Shown here: one piece after another, positions 1 through 6,973 of the stretch | Numbering within the stretch: the first letter of the stretch is position 1 | How the letters are laid out: every line of letters starts with the position of its first letter | Origin: Fidelibacterota bacterium | GTDB taxonomy: Bacteria; Fidelibacterota; Marinisomatia; Marinisomatales; SCKK01 | Direction of reading: 5' to 3' | Assembly (NCBI GenBank): GCA_004124475.1 | Contig: SCKK01000029.1 | Location: 1-41,859 of the forward strand | DNA: 41,859 nucleotides | Made by a program: the position numbers and the translations under genes | The notes under the pieces: generated by a model | The model's input: the letters and a program-made list of their open reading frames with translations, nothing else | What the model was told of the DNA's origin: nothing | Database searches by the model: none

Positions 1-145
1 GAGACTTTAGAACCATCACAGATGATGAAATAATCAGAGTTATTAAAAAGCTAAATAACCGTCCGAGAAAATGTCTTGGGTTCAAAACCCCCAATCAGGT
101 ATTTTTCGGGGAACTTTCAAATGTTGCACTTACTACTTGAATCCA
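1..145 (+). mobile_element. Right end of an IS30-family insertion sequence
   Basis: The window opens inside the 3' end of an IS30-type transposase reading frame. The stop codon lies within a segment around 123-145 (GTTGCACTTACTACTTGAAT and following bases) that resembles the terminal inverted repeat which commonly overlaps the transposase stop in IS30 elements. The exact outer boundary cannot be fixed because the other terminus is outside the window. No target duplication can be tested. Confidence 0.6.
3..140 (+). CDS. IS30-family transposase, C-terminal fragment (partial)
   Basis: The frame starting at base 3 is open to the TGA at 138-140 and encodes 45 residues. They contain the signature of the end of the IS30 DDE transposase: KLNNRPRKCLGFKTPNQVF, then a VALTT tail. 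In this family the NxRPRKxLGxxTPxEVF segment follows the catalytic glutamate of the DDE domain, so only the last part of the RNase-H-like fold is present here. The rest of the gene lies upstream of the window, so it cannot be said whether the element is intact. The next gene is on the opposite strand and not functionally linked. Confidence 0.8.
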   Translation, partial: DFRTITDDEIIRVIKKLNNRPRKCLGFKTPNQVFFGELSNVALTT

Positions 146-212
146 GCCAATAAGTATACACAAGTTCTTTAATAATTGGCATAAAATCACTCAACTTAGA
201 TAAGAGTTTTTT

Positions 213-755
213 TTATTTAATAATTTGTGAGATTGCCTTAAAGGTTTCCCCTTTTGCTCTTTGCTGTAATTCGAACAAAGCCATTTCCACGGATGTTAAT
301 TGGGCGCCAAGGTCTCTTAATTTGTTCAGCGCAAGATGATAGTTTGATTCTTTCCGGGACATCACGGCATCCGTCACAATGTGAACATCATAATCATCCC
401 TCAAAAGATCTCTCGCTGTTTGGTAAACACATACGTGAGTTTCAATTCCGCATAACAAAGCTTGGTTTCTTTTTAAAATACCTATGCTTTCTTTAATTGT
501 TTCATCTCCGAAACAGCTGAAGAATAATTTCTCCTGATGATCAAATCCCTCAAGATTTTCACGCACACTCGATATGGTTGGTCCCAAACCTTTTGGATAC
601 TGTTCCGTCCAAACGATAGGCAAACCAAGAACTTTTGCACCTTCAATAATTCGATTAATGTTTTGTTCTGTATCAACTTGTTCGTGCATCGTAGCAAATA
701 TTTTTTCTTGAACATCTATGACCATTAAAAATGAATTGTCTGTTATTAATTTCAC
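213..755 (-). CDS. Isochorismatase-family cysteine hydrolase (YcaC/nicotinamidase-like)
   Basis: A 180-residue protein with the alpha/beta fold of the isochorismatase-like cysteine hydrolases. The expected catalytic triad is visible: Asp14 in MVIDVQEK, Lys76 in QEKLFFSCF, and Cys109 in LCGIETHVCV, which also supplies the usual cis-peptide region just before the nucleophile. Length is typical of the YcaC/hydrolase branch. Members cleave amides or vinyl ethers (nicotinamide, isochorismate, N-carbamoyl compounds); nothing in the sequence singles out one substrate. The start at 755 is GTG with a weak ribosome-binding site; an alternative ATG at residue 11 would remove the strand before Asp14 and is less likely. 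It lies 12 bases downstream of the peroxiredoxin gene and is probably co-transcribed with it. Confidence 0.85.
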   Translation of the reverse strand: MKLITDNSFLMVIDVQEKIFATMHEQVDTEQNINRIIEGAKVLGLPIVWTEQYPKGLGPTISSVRENLEGFDHQEKLFFSCFGDETIKESIGILKRNQALLCGIETHVCVYQTARDLLRDDYDVHIVTDAVMSRKESNYHLALNKLRDLGAQLTSVEMALFELQQRAKGETFKAISQIIK

Positions 756-767
756 AAATGTTCTGGT

Positions 768-1226
768 TTATCCGTGCAGGTTCATTATCTGAAAAATCTC
801 GTCCTGGTGCTTTTTGGGAGAAACTTTTTTAAAAACATGTAACACTATATTGTCTTTATCTAAAATAAAAGTGCTTCTGATAATTCCTATATACTCTTTC
901 CCATACAGCTTCTTTTTACCAAAAGCTCCAAATCGTTTGATGACTCTTTTTTCTTCATCACATATCAGTGGATAAGTTATCCCAAGACGGTCTGCAAATT
1001 TCCTTTGTGCAGTAGGAGTATCAGCTGATATACCTATTACCTCAATGTTGGCTTCTTTGTAGATATAAATATTAGACTGGAACCCAGCCGCTTCTGTTAT
1101 TCAGCCGGGCGTATTTGCTTTAGGAAAGAAAAAAACGATTTTCTTCTTTTTTCCCCCAACAGCAATATCTTGCCCATTATAATCCTTGAGAATTATTGTT
1201 TCTATTCTTTCTCCCAATTCAACCAT
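768..1226 (-). CDS. Bcp/PrxQ-type peroxiredoxin, probable selenoprotein with in-frame TGA (Sec42)
   Basis: Reading through one TGA (1101-1103) gives a full-length 152-residue thioredoxin-fold peroxiredoxin of the Bcp/PrxQ type. Before the TGA comes VFFFPKANTPG, after it ITEAAGF. In E. coli Bcp the aligned motif is TPGCT, so the TGA sits exactly at the peroxidatic cysteine (codon 42). The rest of the fold continues normally: ISADTPTAQRKFADRLG, YPLICDEE, YGKEYIGIIRSTFILD. The resolving cysteine five residues later is Ala47, so this would be a one-selenol/one-Cys enzyme reducing hydroperoxides in the cytoplasm. The ATG at 1226 follows a strong AAGGAGGTG (1238-1246). A SECIS-like hairpin follows the TGA. 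Peroxiredoxin-family selenoproteins are established; selenocysteine insertion here is inferred. Alternatives are a nonsense mutation or a base error. No sel genes are in the window. Confidence 0.8.
1075..1089 (-). promoter_or_regulatory. Bacterial SECIS-like hairpin downstream of the in-frame TGA
   Basis: On the mRNA strand the sequence GGCTGG-GTT-CCAGTC forms a 6-bp stem (one G-U pair) with a three-base loop beginning with G. There are 17 bases between the TGA and the loop. Known bacterial SECIS elements sit just inside the coding region after UGA, with a small stem, a G in the first two loop positions and a loop roughly 16-37 bases from the UGA. This hairpin meets those rules. It would recruit SelB carrying Sec-tRNA. 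Short hairpins also arise by chance, so the position next to a catalytic-site TGA is what gives it weight. Confidence 0.6.
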
Positions 1227-1233
1227 TGTATCC

Positions 1234-1673
1234 TTAACACCTCCTTAAAATTCCAACAATTACACCTTGCACTACTACAGATTCTGCGTTGAACAAATCA
1301 CACTGTTTCTTGTCATTTACAGATCGTAGCTCTATACTCCCATTTTTCTTATAGAATTTCTTTATAGTAACATTTTTGCTGGCTTAAAAGCGTTTTCCTT
1401 AGACACTGAGCCTAAAACTAGCAGAACTGTCAACTTCTTCTCTAAAGGATCTAATTCTATTGCCCGGGTTCGATTCCATTTATGTTTAATTAACCCTTTT
1501 TCCTTAAGTGTTTTAATGTGTTTATATACCGTTCCTTTTGATTTAAAACTAAAATGGTCGGCGATCTCCTTAAATGTGGGAGCATACCCCTTTTGAGAGA
1601 GATATGTTATTAAATATGTTAGTATTTCTTTTTGCCTTTTAGTTACGTACATAAGAACACCAGGCGCATTCAA
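1234..1673 (-). pseudogene. lexA: lexA remnant: HTH domain and C-terminal tail, protease core deleted, frameshifted
   Basis: The N-terminal part is a clear LexA winged-helix domain: TKRQKEILTYLITYL, GYAPTFKEIADHF, TVYKHIKTLKEKGLI and the closing RTRAIEL. The likely start is the ATG at 1652; a TTG at 1673 also fits. After LLVLGSVSKENAF, which aligns with the segment around the Ala-Gly self-cleavage site but lacks Ala-Gly, the frame ends at 1362. Shifting one frame at a run of five A's (about 1374) reveals the genuine LexA C-terminus, NVTIKKFYKKNG to VVVQGVIVGILRRC, ending at 1234-1236. About 55-60 residues that should contain the catalytic serine are missing between the two parts. This cannot be an SOS-cleavable repressor as written. 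The truncated product could still bind DNA. Its end overlaps the ribosome-binding site of the peroxiredoxin gene. Confidence 0.75.
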
Positions 1674-1857
1674 TTTATATCATTCAATTGGTGGTAAAAA
1701 GAAATTATTTATGTGGGTATCTTCTAATTAGTAGTCCGTTTCGCAAATAACATTAAAATGAAGGATGATGGTATTAATTTGTTTATGTATTAACGTGTTA
1801 TGGTACCCATCTCGACAGGAGAACGTGAACATTTTAACACAAGAACACTTATAAGCA

Positions 1858-3243
1858 TTATACTATTATATAATTTTTTAGATTCTTTACTTTCCTTGAA
1901 AATTCAGGGTTCTCCTTCATTTTCTTTTTAACTGTTTTACAAGCATGAATGACCGTGGTGTGATCTCTACCCCCAAAATGAAGACCAATATTTACCAAAG
2001 AAGCTCCAACCATGTCCCTACTAAGATACATTGCAACCTGCCTGGCTATTACGATTTCCATTTTTCTTCCTTTGCCAATTAATTTCCCTTCGGGCACGTT
2101 TAGTGTTGCACTAACCCTTTTGATTATATCATCAATTGTCAGGTTGTTAAAAGCCGAATTTCCAAGAGTTTCTTTGAGAGCTTTTTGAGCCAATTCCATG
2201 GTAATGTCGGATCGATATAAGGATGAATAAGCCAGAATTTTGATCAGAGCCCCTTCCATTTCACGTATATTACTTTTGATGTTTATTGCTATAATTTCAA
2301 GTATCTCATACGGAATTTCCAAGTCGTCCATATCCGCTTTTTTCTGTAGAATTGCAATCCTTGTTTCAAGGTTAGGTGCTTGGACATCAACAATTAACCC
2401 TGATTGAAAACGAGACAACAACCTGTCTTTTAGTCCATACAACTCGTTTGGATGGCGATCCATGGTTAATACAATCTGTTTTCCTTGTTGGTAAAGCTCA
2501 TTAAATGTATGAAAAAACTGCTCTTGAGTCTGTTCTTTCTTTTGCAAAAATTGAATGTCGTCTACAAGTAAAATATCTACATTTCTGTATTTTCGTGAAA
2601 ATTCTGCGGTGCTACTTTTTTGAATAGAGGTTATAAAGTCTAATGTAAATTTTTCACTTGTCATATAATTAATTTTATTTTCATTCTGGGTATTTAACAC
2701 ATGATTTCCTATTGCTTGCAATAAGTGCGTTTTTCCTAACCCAACACCTCCATAAATCAACAAAGGGTTGAAGGACGTCTGTCCTGGTGATTCTGCGACT
2801 GCAATTGCTGCAGCTTTTGCGAATTGATTATTAGATCCTTCTACAAAACTTTCAAATGAATACCTTTTGTTAAGCTTGCTGCCGCTGTCATATGATTTAG
2901 AAATGCTTGTGGTGTTTTGCTTTAATTTTGTGGTTTCATTTTCCTGTCTTGTTTCACCAACGACAACGCTATAACGTAAATTAATAACCTCACCGGTTGC
3001 CTCCTTTAAACTTTCAACTATCAATGGTTGATAATGACTGTCGATCCACTCGTAATAGAATTGGCTGGGTACTTCTAATGTAAGAACTTTATCCTCTATG
3101 GTTACAGGATGTATTGGTTCAATCCAAGTAGAGAAAGCCTGTTCCGTGATTACATCACGAATGTCATCCTTTAGATTATCCCAGATTTTTTTTAAAGAAG
3201 AGTTCAAGTTATCCACAAATTGCCCACACCCATATGTTTTCAA
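1858..3243 (-). CDS. dnaA: Chromosomal replication initiator protein DnaA
   Basis: 461 residues with all four DnaA domains: domain I (about residues 15-90, with TEQAFSTWIEPI), a linker, the AAA+ domain with Walker A GGVGLGKT (165-172) and Walker B ILLVDDIQF, and the DNA-binding domain IV with the signature FGGRDHTTVIHACK. It binds DnaA boxes at oriC, opens the duplex and loads the helicase. The start is uncertain: the frame opens at a TTG (3243) without a good ribosome-binding site; a GTG at 3216 is an alternative that still leaves domain I intact. A perfect DnaA box (3209-3217) overlaps this 5' end, suggesting autoregulation. The gene is divergent from rpmH and, unusually, about 11 kb away from dnaN and in opposite orientation to it. 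Confidence 0.97.
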   Translation of the reverse strand: MKTYGCGQFVDNLNSSLKKIWDNLKDDIRDVITEQAFSTWIEPIHPVTIEDKVLTLEVPSQFYYEWIDSHYQPLIVESLKEATGEVINLRYSVVVGETRQENETTKLKQNTTSISKSYDSGSKLNKRYSFESFVEGSNNQFAKAAAIAVAESPGQTSFNPLLIYGGVGLGKTHLLQAIGNHVLNTQNENKINYMTSEKFTLDFITSIQKSSTAEFSRKYRNVDILLVDDIQFLQKKEQTQEQFFHTFNELYQQGKQIVLTMDRHPNELYGLKDRLLSRFQSGLIVDVQAPNLETRIAILQKKADMDDLEIPYEILEIIAINIKSNIREMEGALIKILAYSSLYRSDITMELAQKALKETLGNSAFNNLTIDDIIKRVSATLNVPEGKLIGKGRKMEIVIARQVAMYLSRDMVGASLVNIGLHFGGRDHTTVIHACKTVKKKMKENPEFSRKVKNLKNYIIV

Positions 3244-3379
3244 AATTTATTATCATTTTCTTTGCCTATCAAACTATTATCTTAAATAAATATCCTTTTT
3301 CCACAAAAAATATCGTTAGATATTCATTGTTTTGCTTGTCATAGCTTTGTAAAATCGTCGGTTAAAAAGTGAGTTATTA
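3209..3379. promoter_or_regulatory. dnaA-rpmH divergent region with DnaA boxes; candidate origin/autoregulatory site
   Basis: A perfect DnaA box TTATCCACA lies at 3209-3217, inside the first codons of dnaA, and a second site TTTTCCACA matching TTWTNCACA lies at 3297-3305. The 136-bp gap between the divergent genes is AT-rich. All genes left of it are on the minus strand and nearly all to the right are on the plus strand, which is what a bidirectional origin or a switch of leading strands looks like. A possible rpmH promoter is TTGTTT (3328-3333) and TAAAAT (3350-3355) with a 16-base spacer. Two boxes are few for a complete oriC, so this may be only the regulatory region of dnaA. Confidence 0.45.
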
Positions 3380-3514
3380 ATGAAAAGAACATATCAGCCA
3401 CGAAACAGAAAAAGGAAAAATAAACACGGTTTCAGAAAACGTTCTGAGACAGTTTCTGGTCGTAAGGTACTACAAAGGCGCCGCAGGAAAGGCCGTAAAA
3501 AGCTTTCTGTTTAA
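3380..3514 (+). CDS. rpmH: 50S ribosomal protein L34
   Basis: A 44-residue very basic protein, too short for most ORF callers. It starts [18 protein letters not shown] and ends GRKKLSV, which is diagnostic for bacterial L34 (MKRTYQPSxxKRxRxHGFRxR). L34 is a small component of the large ribosomal subunit. It is divergent from dnaA, as in many bacteria. The gene normally downstream, rnpA (RNase P protein), is not present: only 37 bases separate rpmH from yidD. Confidence 0.97.
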   Translation: MKRTYQPRNRKRKNKHGFRKRSETVSGRKVLQRRRRKGRKKLSV

Positions 3515-3551
3515 TTATTTTTTTCTCCCATTAATTACGAATAAAATTTCT

Positions 3552-3854
3552 ATGAAGAAAACGACCGCAAAAGAATCGGTGCGGCGAACGAACAAAACCA
3601 AGTACAGCTTCTTTGTAAATTACAAAAGTATTGTGGGCAAAGTATTTTCAATAAGTGTGATATTTATTATCCACATTTATAGAATTATTATTTCTCCTAT
3701 TCTTCCTCCTTCTTGTCGATATTTGCCTACTTGCTCAGAATATGCCATTCAGGCTCTCAAAAAACATTCGATTGTCACTTCATTGAAGTTAATAATCCGC
3801 CGCCTATCTCGCTGTCATCCCTTGTCTCCTTTCGGCTATGATCCTGTTCCCTAA
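3552..3854 (+). CDS. yidD: Membrane protein insertion efficiency factor YidD
   Basis: 100 residues. The YidD domain runs from about residue 35 to the end: IYRIIISPILPPSCRYLPTCSEYAIQAL, with the two conserved cysteines, and the terminal CHPLSPFGYDPVP signature. YidD is a small amphipathic protein at the inner membrane that assists YidC-dependent insertion. An N-terminal extension of about 30 basic residues precedes the domain; start codons inside the frame are scarce, so the ATG at 3552 is kept, but the extension may be longer than the native protein. The stop is immediately followed by yidC, so the two are translationally linked. Confidence 0.93.
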   Translation: MKKTTAKESVRRTNKTKYSFFVNYKSIVGKVFSISVIFIIHIYRIIISPILPPSCRYLPTCSEYAIQALKKHSIVTSLKLIIRRLSRCHPLSPFGYDPVP

Positions 3855-3857
3855 TTG

Positions 3858-5585
3858 ATGATGGACAAAAAAACACTCCTGGCATTTCTCCTGATAGCAT
3901 TAATTTTAATGCTGACTCCTTATTACTATCAGAAAACAAATCCTCCCAAGCCCCGGGAAGAACATGAAGCTCTTAAAGAAGTAAAGGATCGTTATTCAGA
4001 AACAGAAACAACAGCTTATCCAACAAAGAAAATTATAAAACAAACTCCTTACGATATCCAATTAGGTGGTCCTATAGAAGCTGTAAAAGAAGAAGTCATT
4101 ATTGTTTCTACTCCCCTGTACATTGCCTCCATTTCTACTATAGCGGGAGGATCAATAAAATCATTCAAATTAAAAGAGTATGTTTTTAATTCTGGGGGGT
4201 TAGTGAATCTCGTACACGAAGGTATAAATGACCGCAACCTTGTTGTCTCATTCAAAACCCAGGAAGGAGAAACAGTTTTTCTAAACCAAAATTTTTTAGT
4301 TTCATCGTATATCATCTTCAGCGATACAATTACAGTAGACTTTGATGATACTAAAATTGACTTTAAAACAGAATATGCTGGTCAGACTATTACCAAAACG
4401 TTGACATTTCACCCCGAGTCTTACGTGATTGATGTGGATATTGATCTTACCAATATCAGTAGAAATAATATTTCTCAAGAACGTTTACAAATAAACTGGA
4501 ATGGGGGCCTTCCTTTAACAGAAAAAAACCAGAAGGATGATGTTACCTATTTTGCAGCACATTTGTATCAAGGTGGAGAACTCTCAAAACACAGTGGTAA
4601 ACCTGAAAAACCTTTATCAGGATCTGGTCAAACCGCGTGGACAGCAATTCGCTCAAAATACTTTACATCAGCGCTTATTTCAAACGGTGACGGTAATTTT
4701 GGATCTATTACAATGGATCCAAAAAACATATTAAACAATAGGATTATTGTTGAGCCTAAATACAATATGTCTATCGGTTTTCCTTCAAACAAACCAATCA
4801 CGCTTAGTTTATACCTTGGTCCTCTTAAATACAATTATATTAAAGCTCTTGGAGTTGATCTTGATAAAATTATGAACTTTGGCTGGGCGTTTATTAAACC
4901 TATAAGTCATGGTATACTCTTTTTACTAACTTTTATGCACAAATATATTCCCAATTATGGTGTATTACTTATTATTTTTTCAGTAGTTGTAAAAATTGTT
5001 GTATACCCTCTCACTAAAAAGAGCTACCAATCAACAAAAGAAATGCAGGCTCTTCAACCGTTAATAGCAAGCATGCGTGAAAAGTTTAAAGGCGACCCCC
5101 AAAGATTAAACAAGGAAACAATGAAATTATATAAAGAGCATGGGGTTAATCCCCTGGGCGGGTGCTTGCCAATGCTCCTTCAAATGCCGTTGCTTTTTGC
5201 TCTTTTTATTATTTTCCGTACTACTATTGAGCTTCGGGGCGCCCCTTTTATATGGTGGATAACAGACCTTTCTGCTCCAGATACTATATACCAGTTTCCC
5301 CCTGGTTTTCAAATTCCTATATATGGTGATCAAATTAGTCTCCTTCCCATATTTATGGGGGTTTCCATGTTTGTTCAACAAAAAATGATGGGGACTCAGT
5401 CTACAGGTCAACAAAAATATATGATGTACTTTATGACCGGCTTTTTCTTGTTGCTATTTAACAATTTCCCATCCGGACTAAACCTGTATTATACCCTTTT
5501 CAACGTACTCACTATTCTTCAACAAAAATACCTGGTTCACCCTAAACAAGCAGAACCTTCCCTTAAACCCTTAAAATCCCGATAA
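3858..5585 (+). CDS. yidC: Membrane protein insertase YidC
   Basis: About 575 residues with the Gram-negative YidC architecture: an N-terminal transmembrane helix (TLLAFLLIALILMLTPYYY), a large periplasmic beta-supersandwich domain (about 60-330), and a C-terminal insertase core of five transmembrane segments with NYGVLLIIFSVVVKIVVYPL and GGCLPMLLQMPLLFALF. It inserts proteins into the inner membrane alone or with Sec. There are TTG (3855), ATG (3858) and ATG (3861) candidates in a row; no ribosome-binding site decides among them, and coupling to the yidD stop at 3852-3854 is likely. The stop overlaps the mnmE start by one base. Confidence 0.96.
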   Translation: MMDKKTLLAFLLIALILMLTPYYYQKTNPPKPREEHEALKEVKDRYSETETTAYPTKKIIKQTPYDIQLGGPIEAVKEEVIIVSTPLYIASISTIAGGSIKSFKLKEYVFNSGGLVNLVHEGINDRNLVVSFKTQEGETVFLNQNFLVSSYIIFSDTITVDFDDTKIDFKTEYAGQTITKTLTFHPESYVIDVDIDLTNISRNNISQERLQINWNGGLPLTEKNQKDDVTYFAAHLYQGGELSKHSGKPEKPLSGSGQTAWTAIRSKYFTSALISNGDGNFGSITMDPKNILNNRIIVEPKYNMSIGFPSNKPITLSLYLGPLKYNYIKALGVDLDKIMNFGWAFIKPISHGILFLLTFMHKYIPNYGVLLIIFSVVVKIVVYPLTKKSYQSTKEMQALQPLIASMREKFKGDPQRLNKETMKLYKEHGVNPLGGCLPMLLQMPLLFALFIIFRTTIELRGAPFIWWITDLSAPDTIYQFPPGFQIPIYGDQISLLPIFMGVSMFVQQKMMGTQSTGQQKYMMYFMTGFFLLLFNNFPSGLNLYYTLFNVLTILQQKYLVHPKQAEPSLKPLKSR

Positions 5586-6973
5586 TGGGTGCAATGCCTC
5601 GCTCAGTAATGGGTTCTACTATTGTTGCCTTAGCTACACCAACAGGCGTTGGAGGAATTGCCGTAATACGTGTAAGCGGTGTTACTGCTCTAAAAGTAGC
5701 AATGAAATTAACGGGTAAACCAATACAGTCGTTTAAGCCACGCCTTGCAGTACATTGTCCCTTGTTAAATAAAGATCAAGTTGAAATAGATATAGGAATC
5801 GTTACATATTTTAAGGGACCAAATTCTTATACCGGAGAAGATATCATCGAAATTTCTTGCCATGGAGGGTATGTGCTTCCGGGCAGGATAATCAATTCTT
5901 GTATGAAAGCCGGTTGTGTTCCTGCCGCTCCCGGAGAATTTACGAAACGGGCATTTTTAAATGGCAAAATAGACCTATCCCAAGCTGAGGCAGTTGCAGA
6001 AATAATTTCTTCAAAATCCGAATTGAGTCAAGACATTAGTTATAAATACCTTAGTGGTAAGTTTTCTAACTTAATAAATAATATGAAAGATAGTTTGCTT
6101 AGTATAATCACTTTAATTGAGGCAGAATTAGATTTCAGCACGGATGAAATTAGTACCACTCCCAATAAAACTAAAATTAGAATGATTGATAAAGTAATTG
6201 AAAAAGGGAACGCGTTAATTAGTACATATTCTACGGGTCGATTGCTAAAAGAGGGGGCTATTGTTACGATTACCGGCAATCCAAACGTGGGCAAATCAAG
6301 TCTTTTAAATGCAATTATTTCTGAAGATAGGGTAATAGTAACAGATATACCCGGGACTACAAGGGATGCCATAGAAGTTTTTTATAAAATTAACGGTTTG
6401 CCTGTGCGTTTTGTGGACACTGCCGGTATCAGAGATTCCAATGATAAGATAGAAATTCGCGGCGTGGAAATTTCCAGAGAATTTATCGACAGATCTGACC
6501 TGGTGTTGTGGGTCTTTGATGTTGGTTTCTCGCTTGAGGAAATAGAAAACCAAATTTCAGATCCTTTTTTCGATGCTCCTTTTATACCTGTTTTAAACAA
6601 AACAGATCTTTTGGAACCTCGGGATAATACTTCTTATTGTTCAACAAATTCGCTTCCCCACATTTATAATACCTCTGCCTTAAAAGGAATGGGAATAAAA
6701 GAATTAATTAAGAGAGTATATAACACGCTAGTTTCAGACACACTCATTACTGAACCGGAAATGTTGTTAACAAATTCAAGGCATCGAGATGCCATAGAAA
6801 AGTGCTTAGAAGCAATCACCGAAACAAAGGTTTTATTAGTCGAAAACATTGAAAGCGATTTAATTGCATCTCGGTTAAGAGACGGTTTGTTTGAACTTGA
6901 TAAAATATTAGGCATTACTACTGCGGACGATATTCTTGAGAACATTTTTTCCAAATTCTGCGTGGGGAAATAG
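5585..6973 (+). CDS. mnmE: tRNA uridine-5-carboxymethylaminomethyl modification GTPase MnmE
   Basis: 462 residues. The N-terminal formyl-tetrahydrofolate-binding domain begins at STIVALATPTGVGGIAVIRV. The G domain has all motifs: G1 GNPNVGKSS (231-239), G2/G3 region DIPGTTRD (254-261) and DTAG, G4 NKTD. The C-terminal end FCVGK is the conserved CxGK motif needed for modification. With MnmG it makes the cmnm5 modification at the wobble uridine of several tRNAs. The ATG at 5585 overlaps the yidC stop (ATAATG arrangement); ATG codons at residues 4 and 9 are also possible. The TAG stop overlaps the GTG of mnmG (TAGTG), so the pair is translationally coupled, matching its function as a heterocomplex. 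Confidence 0.97.
   Translation: MGAMPRSVMGSTIVALATPTGVGGIAVIRVSGVTALKVAMKLTGKPIQSFKPRLAVHCPLLNKDQVEIDIGIVTYFKGPNSYTGEDIIEISCHGGYVLPGRIINSCMKAGCVPAAPGEFTKRAFLNGKIDLSQAEAVAEIISSKSELSQDISYKYLSGKFSNLINNMKDSLLSIITLIEAELDFSTDEISTTPNKTKIRMIDKVIEKGNALISTYSTGRLLKEGAIVTITGNPNVGKSSLLNAIISEDRVIVTDIPGTTRDAIEVFYKINGLPVRFVDTAGIRDSNDKIEIRGVEISREFIDRSDLVLWVFDVGFSLEEIENQISDPFFDAPFIPVLNKTDLLEPRDNTSYCSTNSLPHIYNTSALKGMGIKELIKRVYNTLVSDTLITEPEMLLTNSRHRDAIEKCLEAITETKVLLVENIESDLIASRLRDGLFELDKILGITTADDILENIFSKFCVGK

Noticed and set aside
1101-1103. TGA in the peroxiredoxin gene as an ordinary nonsense mutation (pseudogene)
   Set aside because: It coincides with the catalytic cysteine, the frame is otherwise intact, and a SECIS-like hairpin follows. 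Selenocysteine explains all three, though a base error cannot be excluded from sequence alone.
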